Source: Synechococcus sp. BL107 (lineage in GTDB: Bacteria; Cyanobacteriota; Cyanobacteriia; PCC-6307; Cyanobiaceae). From it: a stretch of 64,000 bases of DNA. The notes under the pieces are model-generated. The model was not told the origin of the DNA. It searched no databases and saw nothing but the letters and a program-made list of their open reading frames with translations. Location: the NCBI RefSeq assembly GCF_000153805.1, contig NZ_DS022298.1, forward strand, positions 1,285,434 through 1,349,433, given 5' to 3'. A program made the position numbers and the translations under genes. Below, piece by piece: positions 1 through 10,849 of the stretch (its first letter is position 1; the number at the start of each line of letters is the position of its first letter).

Positions 1-383
1 TTCTCTGGCAGTCCATCCAGATCACCAAGGAAGCGAATCCTCACTTGTTCGTCTTCCAACGACCGCAATTCGCTCTGAAGCACCCTCTCAAACAGGGTCA
101 TCAGAAAATTCACCTCATCACCGGGACGGGACCAATTTTCTGTTGAAAAGGCATAGGCGGTGAGCGCTCCGATGCCCCAATCGCTGCACTGCCGCAGAGT
201 TGACTTCAGGGCCTCAACCCCGGCGCGATGGCCAACCACCCTTGGCAATCCTTTGGCCTTTGCCCAACGTCCGTTGCCGTCCATGATCACAGCAACATGG
301 GCTGGTAACCGAGCCGGATCGAGCTCCGGCGGGCAGAGCGATGAAGCTGTGAGATAGGTGCTCGTGGCCGGGGTTCGGCTCAA
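1..383 (-). CDS. uppS: Isoprenyl transferase (undecaprenyl diphosphate synthase), partial
   Basis: Condenses isopentenyl diphosphate units onto farnesyl diphosphate to make the C55 lipid carrier of peptidoglycan synthesis. Only the N-terminal 127 residues lie in the window; the gene runs off the left edge. The family signature [17 protein letters not shown], with the catalytic Asp, is followed by GHRAG and by YAFSTENW, all characteristic of cis-prenyltransferases. No ATG lies upstream of the signature. The best start is TTG at 383, which overlaps the cdaA stop as TTGA, so translation is probably coupled to cdaA. Function confident; start inferred. Confidence 0.93.
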   Translation of the reverse strand, partial: MSRTPATSTYLTASSLCPPELDPARLPAHVAVIMDGNGRWAKAKGLPRVVGHRAGVEALKSTLRQCSDWGIGALTAYAFSTENWSRPGDEVNFLMTLFERVLQSELRSLEDEQVRIRFLGDLDGLPE

Positions 384-1210
384 GTCAGCGAATCGGATGA
401 TGAGGTACCCACGGTACGCCTCGCTGGCTGCCGGGACTCTGTGTTGCTGAACAGTTCCCTCAGCAATGTCTCCAAGCGGCTGCTGGTGATTGGACGTTCG
501 AGCTTTCCCTGATTGGCCAAGGACAGAGTTCCAGTTTCCTCAGACACCACGATGCAAATACAGCGATCGAAGCGTTCTGTGATCCCAAGAGCTGCGAGGT
601 GCCTTGTCCCGTAACGACTCACGCTGTGACGCGATAGAGGAAGGATCACTCCCGCTGATTCAATGCGATTACCACGCACCAGAACGGCTCCGTCATGGAG
701 TGGAGTGTCCGCGGCAAAAACGTTCAGCAACAACTCACGACTGAGTTGGGCGCCAATGGCGACACCTGGATTGAGAAAATCTTCCGGTCGCAGGTCGCTG
801 CCCAAATCCACCACGATGAGGGCTCCCCGTCGCTGCTGGGAGAGCCGCCCTGCGGCTTCGGTGAGCTGAGCAATCGTGCCTTCTGCAGCTTTAAATTCCT
901 TTTGTGGATTTCCCAGCAGGACAGCGAGCCGCCCCGTCCCAAGAAGTTCCATCAAGCGGCGCAACTCCCCTTGCCAAAGGATGGCCAGGGACAAGGAACA
1001 TGCCAAGACCAACGCGTCCACCAATTGGGTGGTGAGTGGAAGGTTGGCGAAGCGCTGAACAAACCAGGCTGTCGCAACAAGAAAAAGGTATCCCCTAAGC
1101 AACCAAAGGGTTCGTGCTTCACGAACCCTGGACAGCATTAGAAATCCAATGGCAGAGGCGAACAGAACGTCGAGGACAATGCGCAGATTTTCCTCCGCGA
1201 AAACGTCCAA
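380..1210 (-). CDS. cdaA: Diadenylate cyclase (CdaA/DacA type)
   Basis: Makes cyclic di-AMP from two ATP at the inner membrane. Of the 276 residues, the first 75 or so form three hydrophobic segments, as in CdaA. A DisA_N-type cyclase domain follows, with [17 protein letters not shown] (DGA catalytic motif) and [14 protein letters not shown] (equivalent of the RHR/GTRH nucleotide-binding motif). The C-terminal tail is low-complexity and Ser/Thr rich. It lies 23 bp after lysA and overlaps uppS, so lysA-cdaA-uppS is probably one minus-strand transcript. In other bacteria c-di-AMP controls osmolyte and potassium balance; that role here is inference. Confidence 0.93.
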   Translation of the reverse strand: MDVFAEENLRIVLDVLFASAIGFLMLSRVREARTLWLLRGYLFLVATAWFVQRFANLPLTTQLVDALVLACSLSLAILWQGELRRLMELLGTGRLAVLLGNPQKEFKAAEGTIAQLTEAAGRLSQQRRGALIVVDLGSDLRPEDFLNPGVAIGAQLSRELLLNVFAADTPLHDGAVLVRGNRIESAGVILPLSRHSVSRYGTRHLAALGITERFDRCICIVVSEETGTLSLANQGKLERPITSSRLETLLRELFSNTESRQPARRTVGTSSSDSLT

Positions 1211-1233
1211 CCTCTCCAGACTCCCCTCTCCCT

Positions 1234-2613
1234 TTAACGTACCTCGTGGAACCGTTGCGGCAGCACGTCGTAGCGCAGCAGATCATCCGGCTGCTCTCGT
1301 TTCTGCACCAGTTCTGCAGCGCCGTCGTGAACAAGCACGGCCGCTGGTCTTGGAATGCGGTTGTAGTTCGAGCTCATCGAAGCGTTGTAGGCGCCGGTTG
1401 CGAACACCGCGATGACATCTCCGCTTTTGGTGCTGGGAAGAGGGAGATCTTTCAGTAAGACATCGCCCGACTCACAGTGTTTACCGACGAGATTGACGGT
1501 TTCATCTGCTTCGGCCAACGGGCGATCAGCAACGCAGCAGGTGTAGAGCGATTGATAGGTAATCGGCCGTGGGTTGTCACTCATGCCGCCATCAATAGCC
1601 ACGTAGGTGCGAATGCCGGGAATCGTTTTTCTTGAGCCAACGGTGTACAACGTCACCCCCGCCGTGGCGACTAAGGATCGGCCTGGTTCACACATCAGCC
1701 GGGGTAAGTCGAGGCTCCGTGCTTGGCACGCGGCAATCACCGCTTCGGCGACGACTTGCACCCAGCGGTCGATGCTTGGTGGATCGTCGGATTTCACGTA
1801 GCGGATGCCGAGTCCGCCCCCCACATTGAGATCTTCGACGGGATGTCCGAGGTCTCGGGCCAGTTTGAGGGCATCGGCCATCACTGCAGCAAGGTCGCGG
1901 TGGGGCTCGAGTTCAAAAATTTGTGAGCCGATGTGGGCATGCAAGCCCGTCAACCGGGCCCAGGACTGACCAATCAAACCGCGCAGGACGGGTTCCACCT
2001 GGTCGGGATCAAAGCCAAATTTGCTGTCGAGGTGCCCCGTACGGATGTATTCGTGCGTGTGGCATTCGATGCCGGGGGTGAAGCGCAACATCAACCGAAC
2101 GGGATTGCCGTCTTTGGGAATGAGGGCTGAGAGGCGGTCGAGGTCGTGCTGGTTGTCCACCACCACGGTCACGTTGTTGTTGTACGCAAGCAGCAGCTCT
2201 TCATCCGATTTGTTGTTGCCGTGCAACACCATCCGATCGCCCGGCATGCCGCCGCGGAGCGCGGTGAGCAACTCTCCGGCGGATACGGCATCGAGTCCGA
2301 GGCCTTCGGACGCCACCAAGCTGCTCATCACGAGTGAGCTGTTCGCTTTTGAGGCATAAATCGGTAACGAAGGCCCGGGGTAATGACGCTTCAACGCATC
2401 GCGGTAGGCACGACAGGTGCTGCGCAGGGTCTGCTCATCCAGCACATAAAGAGGAGTGCCATAGCGCTGGGCGAGATCACTGAGGAGACAGTCGCCCACG
2501 ATCAGCCGATCGTCGGCATCCAACGATGTTGTTAAGGGGGTGAGATTTCGGTTGGGACTCTCCGGATCCAGATTCGCCTCATAGGGCCTTGCATTGGTGA
2601 TGGTCTGGGTCAC
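1234..2613 (-). CDS. lysA: Diaminopimelate decarboxylase
   Basis: Last step of lysine synthesis: meso-diaminopimelate to L-lysine, PLP-dependent, cytosolic. Fold-type III features are visible: the PLP lysine in PIYASKANSS, HAHIGSQIFE, the glycine loop NVGGGLGIRY and CEPGRSLVATAG, with GGMSDNPRP near the C-terminus. A longer frame reaches 2760, but it would run into the divergent rimI start. GTG at 2613 (VTQTITNARPYE) gives 459 residues, the usual size, and leaves a 57-bp divergent promoter region. Heads the lysA-cdaA-uppS group. Confidence 0.95.
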   Translation of the reverse strand: MTQTITNARPYEANLDPESPNRNLTPLTTSLDADDRLIVGDCLLSDLAQRYGTPLYVLDEQTLRSTCRAYRDALKRHYPGPSLPIYASKANSSLVMSSLVASEGLGLDAVSAGELLTALRGGMPGDRMVLHGNNKSDEELLLAYNNNVTVVVDNQHDLDRLSALIPKDGNPVRLMLRFTPGIECHTHEYIRTGHLDSKFGFDPDQVEPVLRGLIGQSWARLTGLHAHIGSQIFELEPHRDLAAVMADALKLARDLGHPVEDLNVGGGLGIRYVKSDDPPSIDRWVQVVAEAVIAACQARSLDLPRLMCEPGRSLVATAGVTLYTVGSRKTIPGIRTYVAIDGGMSDNPRPITYQSLYTCCVADRPLAEADETVNLVGKHCESGDVLLKDLPLPSTKSGDVIAVFATGAYNASMSSNYNRIPRPAAVLVHDGAAELVQKREQPDDLLRYDVLPQRFHEVR

Positions 2614-2670
2614 GGATGTTGGGCAGAGGAAGGCAATGTAGGAATTGATCCCGAACCCGTTGGTTCTGGT

Positions 2671-3117
2671 ATGGCCGTTATCACACTTGACCCATCGTGG
2701 TTGGCCGATTGCTTGGCCCTCGATCGTTCTGCTCTTCAGGGGCTTTGGACCAAGGAGCAATGGCGCCGCGAATTGGAGGATCCAAGACGCCTATGCCTTG
2801 GCTGGACCGAAGCCAAGACCTTGTTGGGTGTGGCCTGTGGCTGGCTTGTCGCTGATGAGTTGCATATCACGTTGATTGCCGTTGATCCGTCCGTGAGGCG
2901 TCGAGGCCATGGCAAACGTTTGTTGTCGGCTCTGTTGCAACAGGCACGGCAACAGGGCGCTATTCACGCGACTCTTGAAGTAGGGACTAACAACCTTGCT
3001 GCCATAGCGCTTTATGCAAATGGTGGATTTCAATCTGCTGGCACACGTCTCAAGTACTACAGCGATGGAAGCGATGCCCTGATTCAGTGGTGTCGGATCA
3101 ACGCTTCAAATAGCTAA
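2671..3117 (+). CDS. rimI: GNAT N-acetyltransferase, RimI-like
   Basis: A 148-residue single-domain GNAT protein, probably acetylating the N-terminal alanine of a ribosomal protein. Motif A (VRRRGHGKRLLSALL) supplies the acetyl-CoA pyrophosphate loop, and TNNLAAIALYANGGF is the motif-B region typical of RimI. Divergent from lysA. The RimI assignment rests on the ALYxxxGF pattern and size; another small GNAT substrate remains possible. Confidence 0.85.
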   Translation: MAVITLDPSWLADCLALDRSALQGLWTKEQWRRELEDPRRLCLGWTEAKTLLGVACGWLVADELHITLIAVDPSVRRRGHGKRLLSALLQQARQQGAIHATLEVGTNNLAAIALYANGGFQSAGTRLKYYSDGSDALIQWCRINASNS

Positions 3118-3258
3118 ATATCGATTATTTTTGTTGTTCGGTTTCCCGTCTTCGACAGTCAAAGAAACCGCCCATTTTTTCGACTTGGTTGATACTTTTG
3201 TGCTGTAAAAACCCAGTCGTGGACAAGCAGGTTGATGTTTGGAATGATTCTTCACAGG

Positions 3259-3287
3259 TGACACCAAGTCCTGATAGCTTGGTGTCA
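3259..3287 (+). promoter_or_regulatory. Perfect inverted repeat in the clpC leader (9-9-9 geometry)
   Basis: GACACCAAG, nine bases, CTTGGTGTC: a perfect 9-bp inverted repeat with a 9-base spacer, extendable to 10 bp by a flanking T/A pair. It ends 20 bases before the clpC ATG. Arm and spacer lengths equal those of the CIRCE heat-shock operator, but the arm sequence is not CIRCE (TTAGCACTC/GAGTGCTAA). It could be a repressor site or an mRNA hairpin hiding the ribosome entry region. No T-run follows, so it is not a terminator. Confidence 0.6.
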
Positions 3288-3306
3288 TCTTCACATCGGC
3301 CTAGCG

Positions 3307-5837
<2,531 letters not shown>

Positions 5838-5838
<1 letters not shown>

Positions 5839-6938
5839 TGTTGTCGCCCATTTCTTCCCAGGCCATTGCCCCTGCAACATTGTTGAGGGGGCAAGGAGCT
5901 TGGGATGAAGCTCTTCCTCGTTTACCTCAGCTGTGTCAGCGACCTCTTTTGTTGGGTCGTTCAATGGCCACAAAAATCCTGCGAGACCAACTCAGCAGCG
6001 ATCTAGAGGCCGTTGGTCTTACGGTCACAGCCGCAAATCTTCGATTTGATTGTTGTGAAGTCGATCTTCATCGTCTTGCCGGTGAAGCCCAAACCTGTGA
6101 TGCAATTTTGGCTGCCGGTGGTGGAAAAGTTCTTGATGCAGGAAAGCTGCTTGCTCACCGCTTAAAGCTTCCTTGCATCACGGTTCCATTGAGCGCTGCC
6201 ACCTGTGCAGGCTGGACAGCATTGGCCAATCTCTACACCCCCGATGGTGCATTCCAGAGGGATGTTGCGTTGGATCGTTGTCCTGAGTTATTGGTGTTTG
6301 ACCACGCTTTCATACGCCAAGCACCCCAGCGAACGTTGGTCAGTGGAATCGCAGATGCACTCGCTAAGTGGTACGAAGCATCGGTCAGTAGTGCAGATAG
6401 CAGCGATGGTTTGGTCCAGCAAGCCGTGCAAATGGCACGGGTGTTGCGCGATCAATTGTTGATCGATAGTCCCCTTGCGATCGAAGATTCCGCTAGTGCT
6501 GCTTGGGAACGCACCACTGAAGCCTGTGGCTTAACGGCAGGGGTCATGGGAGGACTCGGCGGTGCTCGCTGCCGCACCGTCGCAGCCCATGCCGTGCATA
6601 ACGGCCTGACCCAACTCCCCGCATGCCATCACGTCCTGCATGGAGAAAAAGTGGGATTTGGAATTCTTGTGCAACTGCGTTTAGAGGAGCATCTTGGCGA
6701 CAACCGCCTTGCTGCTCAGGCCCACCGTCAGCTCAAGCCCGTTCTAAAGAGTCTTGGTCTTCCCGTATGCCTTGATGATTTGGGTCTCGCGAACGTCACC
6801 GCTAGCGAGCTCCAAACCGTGTGTGAATTTGCCTGTCAAGACGGTTCCGATCTTCACCATCTGCCTTTTAAGGTGACTCCTGACGCGCTGCAAGACGCTT
6901 TGGTCGGACTGTCTGAACGCAGCCCAGTGCGATCTTGA
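5838..6938 (+). CDS. Iron-containing alcohol/glycerol dehydrogenase family protein
   Basis: A 366-residue NAD(P)-dependent dehydrogenase of the glycerol dehydrogenase/dehydroquinate synthase-like superfamily. Visible features are AAGGGKVLDAGKLLAHR (the GGGK nucleotide motif), ITVPLSAATCAGWTAL (substrate pocket) and the metal region HAVHNGLTQLPACHHVLHG with several histidines. Marine picocyanobacteria carry such genes without a proven substrate, so glycerol is only a guess. Start ATG overlaps the clpC stop; the stop overlaps the TTG of the next gene, implying one transcript with clpC. Confidence 0.8.
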
Positions 6939-7801
6939 AACGTCTTTTAGAAGAGCTTCGCTCAGGCTTATTGGATCCTCAAGCCGGTGCCCTTACGGAT
7001 ACCGTCGAATGGTGGTCGCTTCCGTCCTTAGGCGTTGAAGATCCCTTCCCTGTAGCGGTTTTGGGAGAGGGTGAGCCCCTGCTTCTCCTGCACGGTTTCG
7101 ACAGCAGCTTTTTGGAATATCGGCGCTTGGCACCGTTGTTGTCCGGTCGTTTTCAACTGATCATTCCGGATCTATTTGGATTTGGTTTTTCGCCTCGACC
7201 CCTCACCGCCAACTACGGCACTGAGCCGGTGATGCTGCATTTGGAGGCTCTTCTAAACAAGTTGCCGTCAGCGAGACCTGTATCGGTGATTGGTGCATCA
7301 ATGGGAGGCTCGGTGGCCGTGGAATTGGCCCGTCGTGTGCCCCAGCGGGTGCGATCACTCCTGCTGCTTGCCCCCGCTGGATTGTCGGGTCGACGCATGC
7401 CGGTGCCGCCCTTACTCGATCGTTTTGGCGCTTGGTTTTTGAGCCGGCCAGGAGTGCGGCGTGGTCTATGTCGACAGGCCTTTGCTGATCCCGACGCCTC
7501 GGTGGGAGCCGCGGAAGAACAAATTGCTTCACTGCATCTTCAGTGCCCCGGCTGGGCCGAAGCGTTGGCAGCCTTTGCTCGCAGCGGAGGATTCGCTGGC
7601 AGTGGGATCCCTTTACCGTCCCAACCTCTCCATGTGATCTGGGGTGCGCAGGACAGAATCTTGCGGGAACCGCAAAAACGGGCTGCCCTTGAGATTTTGG
7701 CTGAGCCGGTGGAAACGTTTGAAGCCTGTGGTCATTTGCCGCACCTCGATCACCCCCAACGCGTTGCCGAGCGCTGCCTTACCTTTTTTGACCATGGCTG
7801 A
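6935..7801 (+). CDS. Alpha/beta hydrolase fold protein
   Basis: 288-residue soluble hydrolase. LLLHGFDSS forms the oxyanion-hole region, GASMGGSVAVEL the nucleophile elbow (Ser of SMG), and GHLPHLDHPQR carries the catalytic His; IWGAQDRIL is the usual acid-bearing strand. The substrate cannot be read. The start is TTG, overlapping the upstream stop as TTGA, and no ATG is closer. Its stop overlaps the next start by 8 bp, so it lies within a tight five-gene run starting at rimI/clpC. Confidence 0.82.
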   Translation: MKRLLEELRSGLLDPQAGALTDTVEWWSLPSLGVEDPFPVAVLGEGEPLLLLHGFDSSFLEYRRLAPLLSGRFQLIIPDLFGFGFSPRPLTANYGTEPVMLHLEALLNKLPSARPVSVIGASMGGSVAVELARRVPQRVRSLLLLAPAGLSGRRMPVPPLLDRFGAWFLSRPGVRRGLCRQAFADPDASVGAAEEQIASLHLQCPGWAEALAAFARSGGFAGSGIPLPSQPLHVIWGAQDRILREPQKRAALEILAEPVETFEACGHLPHLDHPQRVAERCLTFFDHG

Positions 7802-8417
7802 CCCTTTGATGACGCTCCTCGCTGGAGCCCTCAAGCTTTGGATCCGGACACGTTGTGATCAGCTCGGCAGTTTGGAGCTCACCCTCCATGGATCGGCATT
7901 CACGTTGATGAGTGGTCGTCTTCAAGGGGTGAGTTTGATCGCCCGTGATGTGGGGTTTAAGGGCTTACCGCTCCAGCATGTTCAACTTCGTAGTGGTCCG
8001 ATCACTGTTGATCTAAATGTTCTGAGCCCTGGGCAAATGCTGGCTCTTCAGCATCCTTTTCAAGTGGAGGGCGAGGTGTCGATCAGTGGCACCGCACTGA
8101 ATGATGCCTTGCTGGCGGAGCCGTGGCGCTGGCTAGGCGATTCGCTAGCTGAACAGCTCATGGGCCTCACCACCCTGGGTGGTTTAACCATCGAGAACGA
8201 TGTGATGGAGCTCCAATCGGCAGTGGCGGCTCATCGAGAACCAGTGCGTCGTTGCTTCAGGATCGATGCCTCAGACAACACGTTGCGGTTTCGATCGCAA
8301 GATGCTGCCGATGCCTCATCAATGTTGCTCCCCATGGACCCTGGGATCAAGATCACCATGGCGTCCCTCCAGGGGGGACAGCTCCATCTCAACGGTTGTG
8401 CTGACGTCACGCCGTGA
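7794..8417 (+). CDS. DUF2993 (LmeA-like) protein
   Basis: 207 residues with start ATG 7794 (MADPLMTLLAGALKLWIRTR), chosen over longer frames because it overlaps the hydrolase by only 8 bp. The pattern of short beta strands (LELTLHGSAFTLMSGRLQGVSL, GLPLQHVQLRSGPITVDL) is that of DUF2993, a lipid-binding-like fold common in cyanobacteria and actinobacteria. No signal peptide is obvious. The function is unknown; association with a lipid or membrane surface is inferred from the family. Confidence 0.72.
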   Translation: MADPLMTLLAGALKLWIRTRCDQLGSLELTLHGSAFTLMSGRLQGVSLIARDVGFKGLPLQHVQLRSGPITVDLNVLSPGQMLALQHPFQVEGEVSISGTALNDALLAEPWRWLGDSLAEQLMGLTTLGGLTIENDVMELQSAVAAHREPVRRCFRIDASDNTLRFRSQDAADASSMLLPMDPGIKITMASLQGGQLHLNGCADVTP

Positions 8418-8440
8418 TCGTTTCACGCGTGATCGTTTCA
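8414..8440 (+). repeat. 12-bp direct repeat at the convergent gene junction
   Basis: GTGATCGTTTCA occurs twice, separated by CGC, and the first copy contains the stop codon of the DUF2993 gene. It sits between convergent genes and is most easily read as a small tandem duplication. No hairpin or T-run was seen. Confidence 0.6.
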
Positions 8441-8461
8441 TTGTGTGGAAGTCAGCCGGCC

Positions 8462-9367
8462 TCACCGAACCAGTAGGGGCTGAATGAGTGCTACGACGTA
8501 ATACACCACGGCAGGGGTGAACAAATAGCTATCAATTCGATCAAGGATCCCGCCATGGCCAGGCAAAACGTCACCGGAATCCTTAACACCAGCGTCCCGC
8601 TTCATCATCGATTCGGTGAGGTCGCCCACCATGGCGATGAGGGCGATGAGGGCGCCAAGAATCAGTCCAGGTAAACCGAGATAAGGCCAACCCATCACAA
8701 GGGCGCAAATTTCGCCCATGGCCATGGCACACAGACATCCACCTAGGGCACCTTCCACTGTTTTCCCAGGCGAGATTGGAGACAGAGGACGTTTCCCCCA
8801 GCGTCGGCCAAAGGCCCAAGAGCCAATATCGCTGCACACAATCATCAGACAAGCCGACAGGGTGATCGCCAGCCCACTAGTGCAGAGTTCTGAGGTTCCA
8901 GGCGCGAGTTCCACCAGTGTGAGATTCCGAAGCGACAGCCAGTGACTCGGTAGAAAGCCCAGGTAAAACAAACCAAAGATGGATGCTGCAACATCGGCGA
9001 TGGAGCCCGTTACTGGCTGCAGAAGCAACCATGCACAAATCGCTGCTCCTGATAACGGCAAGACGGCTGACGAGAGTTCTCCTGGCAATCCTCCAGAAAC
9101 AGCCGCCCATTGGGTGCTGAATAACAGCAGTTGGCAGGCCACCAGCGTTGTTTTTGTGGCAGGGCGCATCCCCTTGAATTGGGCCATGCGGAAAAATTCC
9201 AACAGGCCGAGATGGACGAGAATCCCAACGGCTGCGGTGAACCACCATCCACCAAGGCAGACAACTACGAGGCCAAAACCACCAACGGCTAATCCGCTTA
9301 ACAGTCGTTTGCGTGAGGACTCTGTCGATCGTGGTTGATCAACTGATGGATAGACCTCGATGATCAC
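8462..9367 (-). CDS. cdsA: Phosphatidate cytidylyltransferase
   Basis: Makes CDP-diacylglycerol from CTP and phosphatidate, the branch point to phosphatidylglycerol, the essential thylakoid phospholipid. A 301-residue polytopic membrane protein. The C-terminal signature is clear: SPGKTVEGALGG, then GDLTESMMKRDAGVKDSG and LPGHGGILDRIDSY, matching the CDS-family metal and CTP-binding pattern. The start is GTG at 9367; the N-terminal 25 residues are polar and poorly conserved, so a later start is possible. Confidence 0.93.
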   Translation of the reverse strand: MIIEVYPSVDQPRSTESSRKRLLSGLAVGGFGLVVVCLGGWWFTAAVGILVHLGLLEFFRMAQFKGMRPATKTTLVACQLLLFSTQWAAVSGGLPGELSSAVLPLSGAAICAWLLLQPVTGSIADVAASIFGLFYLGFLPSHWLSLRNLTLVELAPGTSELCTSGLAITLSACLMIVCSDIGSWAFGRRWGKRPLSPISPGKTVEGALGGCLCAMAMGEICALVMGWPYLGLPGLILGALIALIAMVGDLTESMMKRDAGVKDSGDVLPGHGGILDRIDSYLFTPAVVYYVVALIQPLLVR

Positions 9368-9411
9368 CCAAACCCGTGATGACCGTCAGCCTATCAACCG
9401 ATCTCCGTTGC

Positions 9412-10812
9412 TCAGTTCTTCATCACCTTGATTCCATTTGGTAAAACATCACTCCAGAGCCGGCTTTGCTCTGCGAGCCAAAGTGCTCGAGCATGATCAA
9501 CTCTTTCTCCCGGAATGAGAAGTGGTATCCCGGGGGGGTAAGGACAGACAAGTTCACTGGCAACCTCTCCTTCTGATTGCTCAAATGTCACAACTTTGCT
9601 TGGCGCATTCCAGGCCTTGCTTAGTTTCACTTCGGGGCTCGTTAGAAGTGGTAAAGGAGGAGGCTCAAAGTCTTGTTGAGCTGATTGATTTTGGTTGGCT
9701 TGAAGTAACTTTTTCCAGGCCCTACTTATTTTTGAATGTAAATTTCGATGTTTGGACAATCCAAGACAAAATGTCAGTGTTCCTGGCTCAGGTAATTCGG
9801 CAATCAGCCCATTTTTCATAAACCATGTATCTGCATCGATGCCGCTGATTCCTGCTGAGCCAGTGTGTAGAACGATCCGTAATGGATCTTGCGTTTCTAT
9901 AAGGGGGACTCCTGATTGAATGAGACGAGATTTAATCAGGCGGGCTTCATTGATTCGATTCGCTAAATTTCTTTTGCCTCGAGGATTAGATAGTTGTTTA
10001 ACAGCAGACTCGCATGATGCGAGAAGTAAAGAACTTGGACTTGTTGTTTGTAACCAGCCAAGGCAACGCTCGATACGTTCTCGGTCAACCCTCGTTCCCT
10101 TTAGCCATAACACCGCTGTTTGAGCGAGTCCTGCCGCAGATTTATGAAGAGAGTGGACAACGAGATCCGCTCCACAATGCAATGATGAAAGTGGAAGATC
10201 AGGATCGATTGCTGCGGCTAAATGTGATCCATGGGCCTCATCAACAAGGACAGAAAGTCCTTGTTGATGGAGTGTATTAATGATGTCTGATGGATCATTG
10301 GCGTAGCCTTGATAAGTAGGGTGAACCAAAACTGCCGCTTTGATCTTGCGTTGATGATTAGGTAGCTCCGCTAAGACTTTTTTAATCCAGGCGAGATTTG
10401 GCGGTGCTGAATGTCCCTGATTCGTTTGGTAGGGAACGTTGTATAGAAGTGGTTCGATATCGCCGAGTACACAGGCCTGAATCAGGCTTCTGTGCACATT
10501 TCGTGGCATGAGAACGGCATCACCGGGCTGAGCAATTGCCAGGAGGGCTGCCTGCAGCAATCCTGTGGCTCCGTTAACGCCATACCAGCAGTGGTCAGCC
10601 CCCATGGCGGCCGCCGAGTTCCGTTGACTTTCGCCTACAGCCCCCTCAGGTTCGAGTGGTCCACCAATCTCAGCTAATTCGGGGAGATCCCAGACGCCAG
10701 CCCTTTGCCTCAAAAGACGTTTGAACTCCTCCGGCAATGCTTGTCCTCTGCCGTGGGCGGGCAAAAACAAGCTCCTGCCAAGCCGTTTTTTTAACAGTGG
10801 CAAAAGCGCCAT
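9412..10812 (-). CDS. Orn/Lys/Arg decarboxylase family PLP enzyme
   Basis: 466 residues, fold-type I PLP enzyme of the basic amino-acid decarboxylase family (COG1982-like). Visible are GVNGATGLLQAALLA (cofactor phosphate region), VDEAHGSHLAA (Asp-His PLP contacts) and VVHSLHKSAAGLAQTA with the Schiff-base lysine in SLHK. It is shorter than the inducible enteric decarboxylases and lacks their N-terminal receiver-like wing. The substrate may be arginine, lysine or ornithine. An upstream TTG at 10824 is in frame, but ATG 10812 (MALLPLLKKRLG) is preferred. Divergent from the ABC1 kinase with only 37 bp between starts. Confidence 0.85.
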   Translation of the reverse strand: MALLPLLKKRLGRSLFLPAHGRGQALPEEFKRLLRQRAGVWDLPELAEIGGPLEPEGAVGESQRNSAAAMGADHCWYGVNGATGLLQAALLAIAQPGDAVLMPRNVHRSLIQACVLGDIEPLLYNVPYQTNQGHSAPPNLAWIKKVLAELPNHQRKIKAAVLVHPTYQGYANDPSDIINTLHQQGLSVLVDEAHGSHLAAAIDPDLPLSSLHCGADLVVHSLHKSAAGLAQTAVLWLKGTRVDRERIERCLGWLQTTSPSSLLLASCESAVKQLSNPRGKRNLANRINEARLIKSRLIQSGVPLIETQDPLRIVLHTGSAGISGIDADTWFMKNGLIAELPEPGTLTFCLGLSKHRNLHSKISRAWKKLLQANQNQSAQQDFEPPPLPLLTSPEVKLSKAWNAPSKVVTFEQSEGEVASELVCPYPPGIPLLIPGERVDHARALWLAEQSRLWSDVLPNGIKVMKN

Positions 10813-10849
10813 TGCTGAGAGCAATTGTCCTTAGAGTCTGCTCCAGTGA

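Noticed and set aside
3259-3287. Annotation of the clpC inverted repeat as CIRCE
   Set aside because: Only the geometry matches; the arm sequence differs from the CIRCE consensus.
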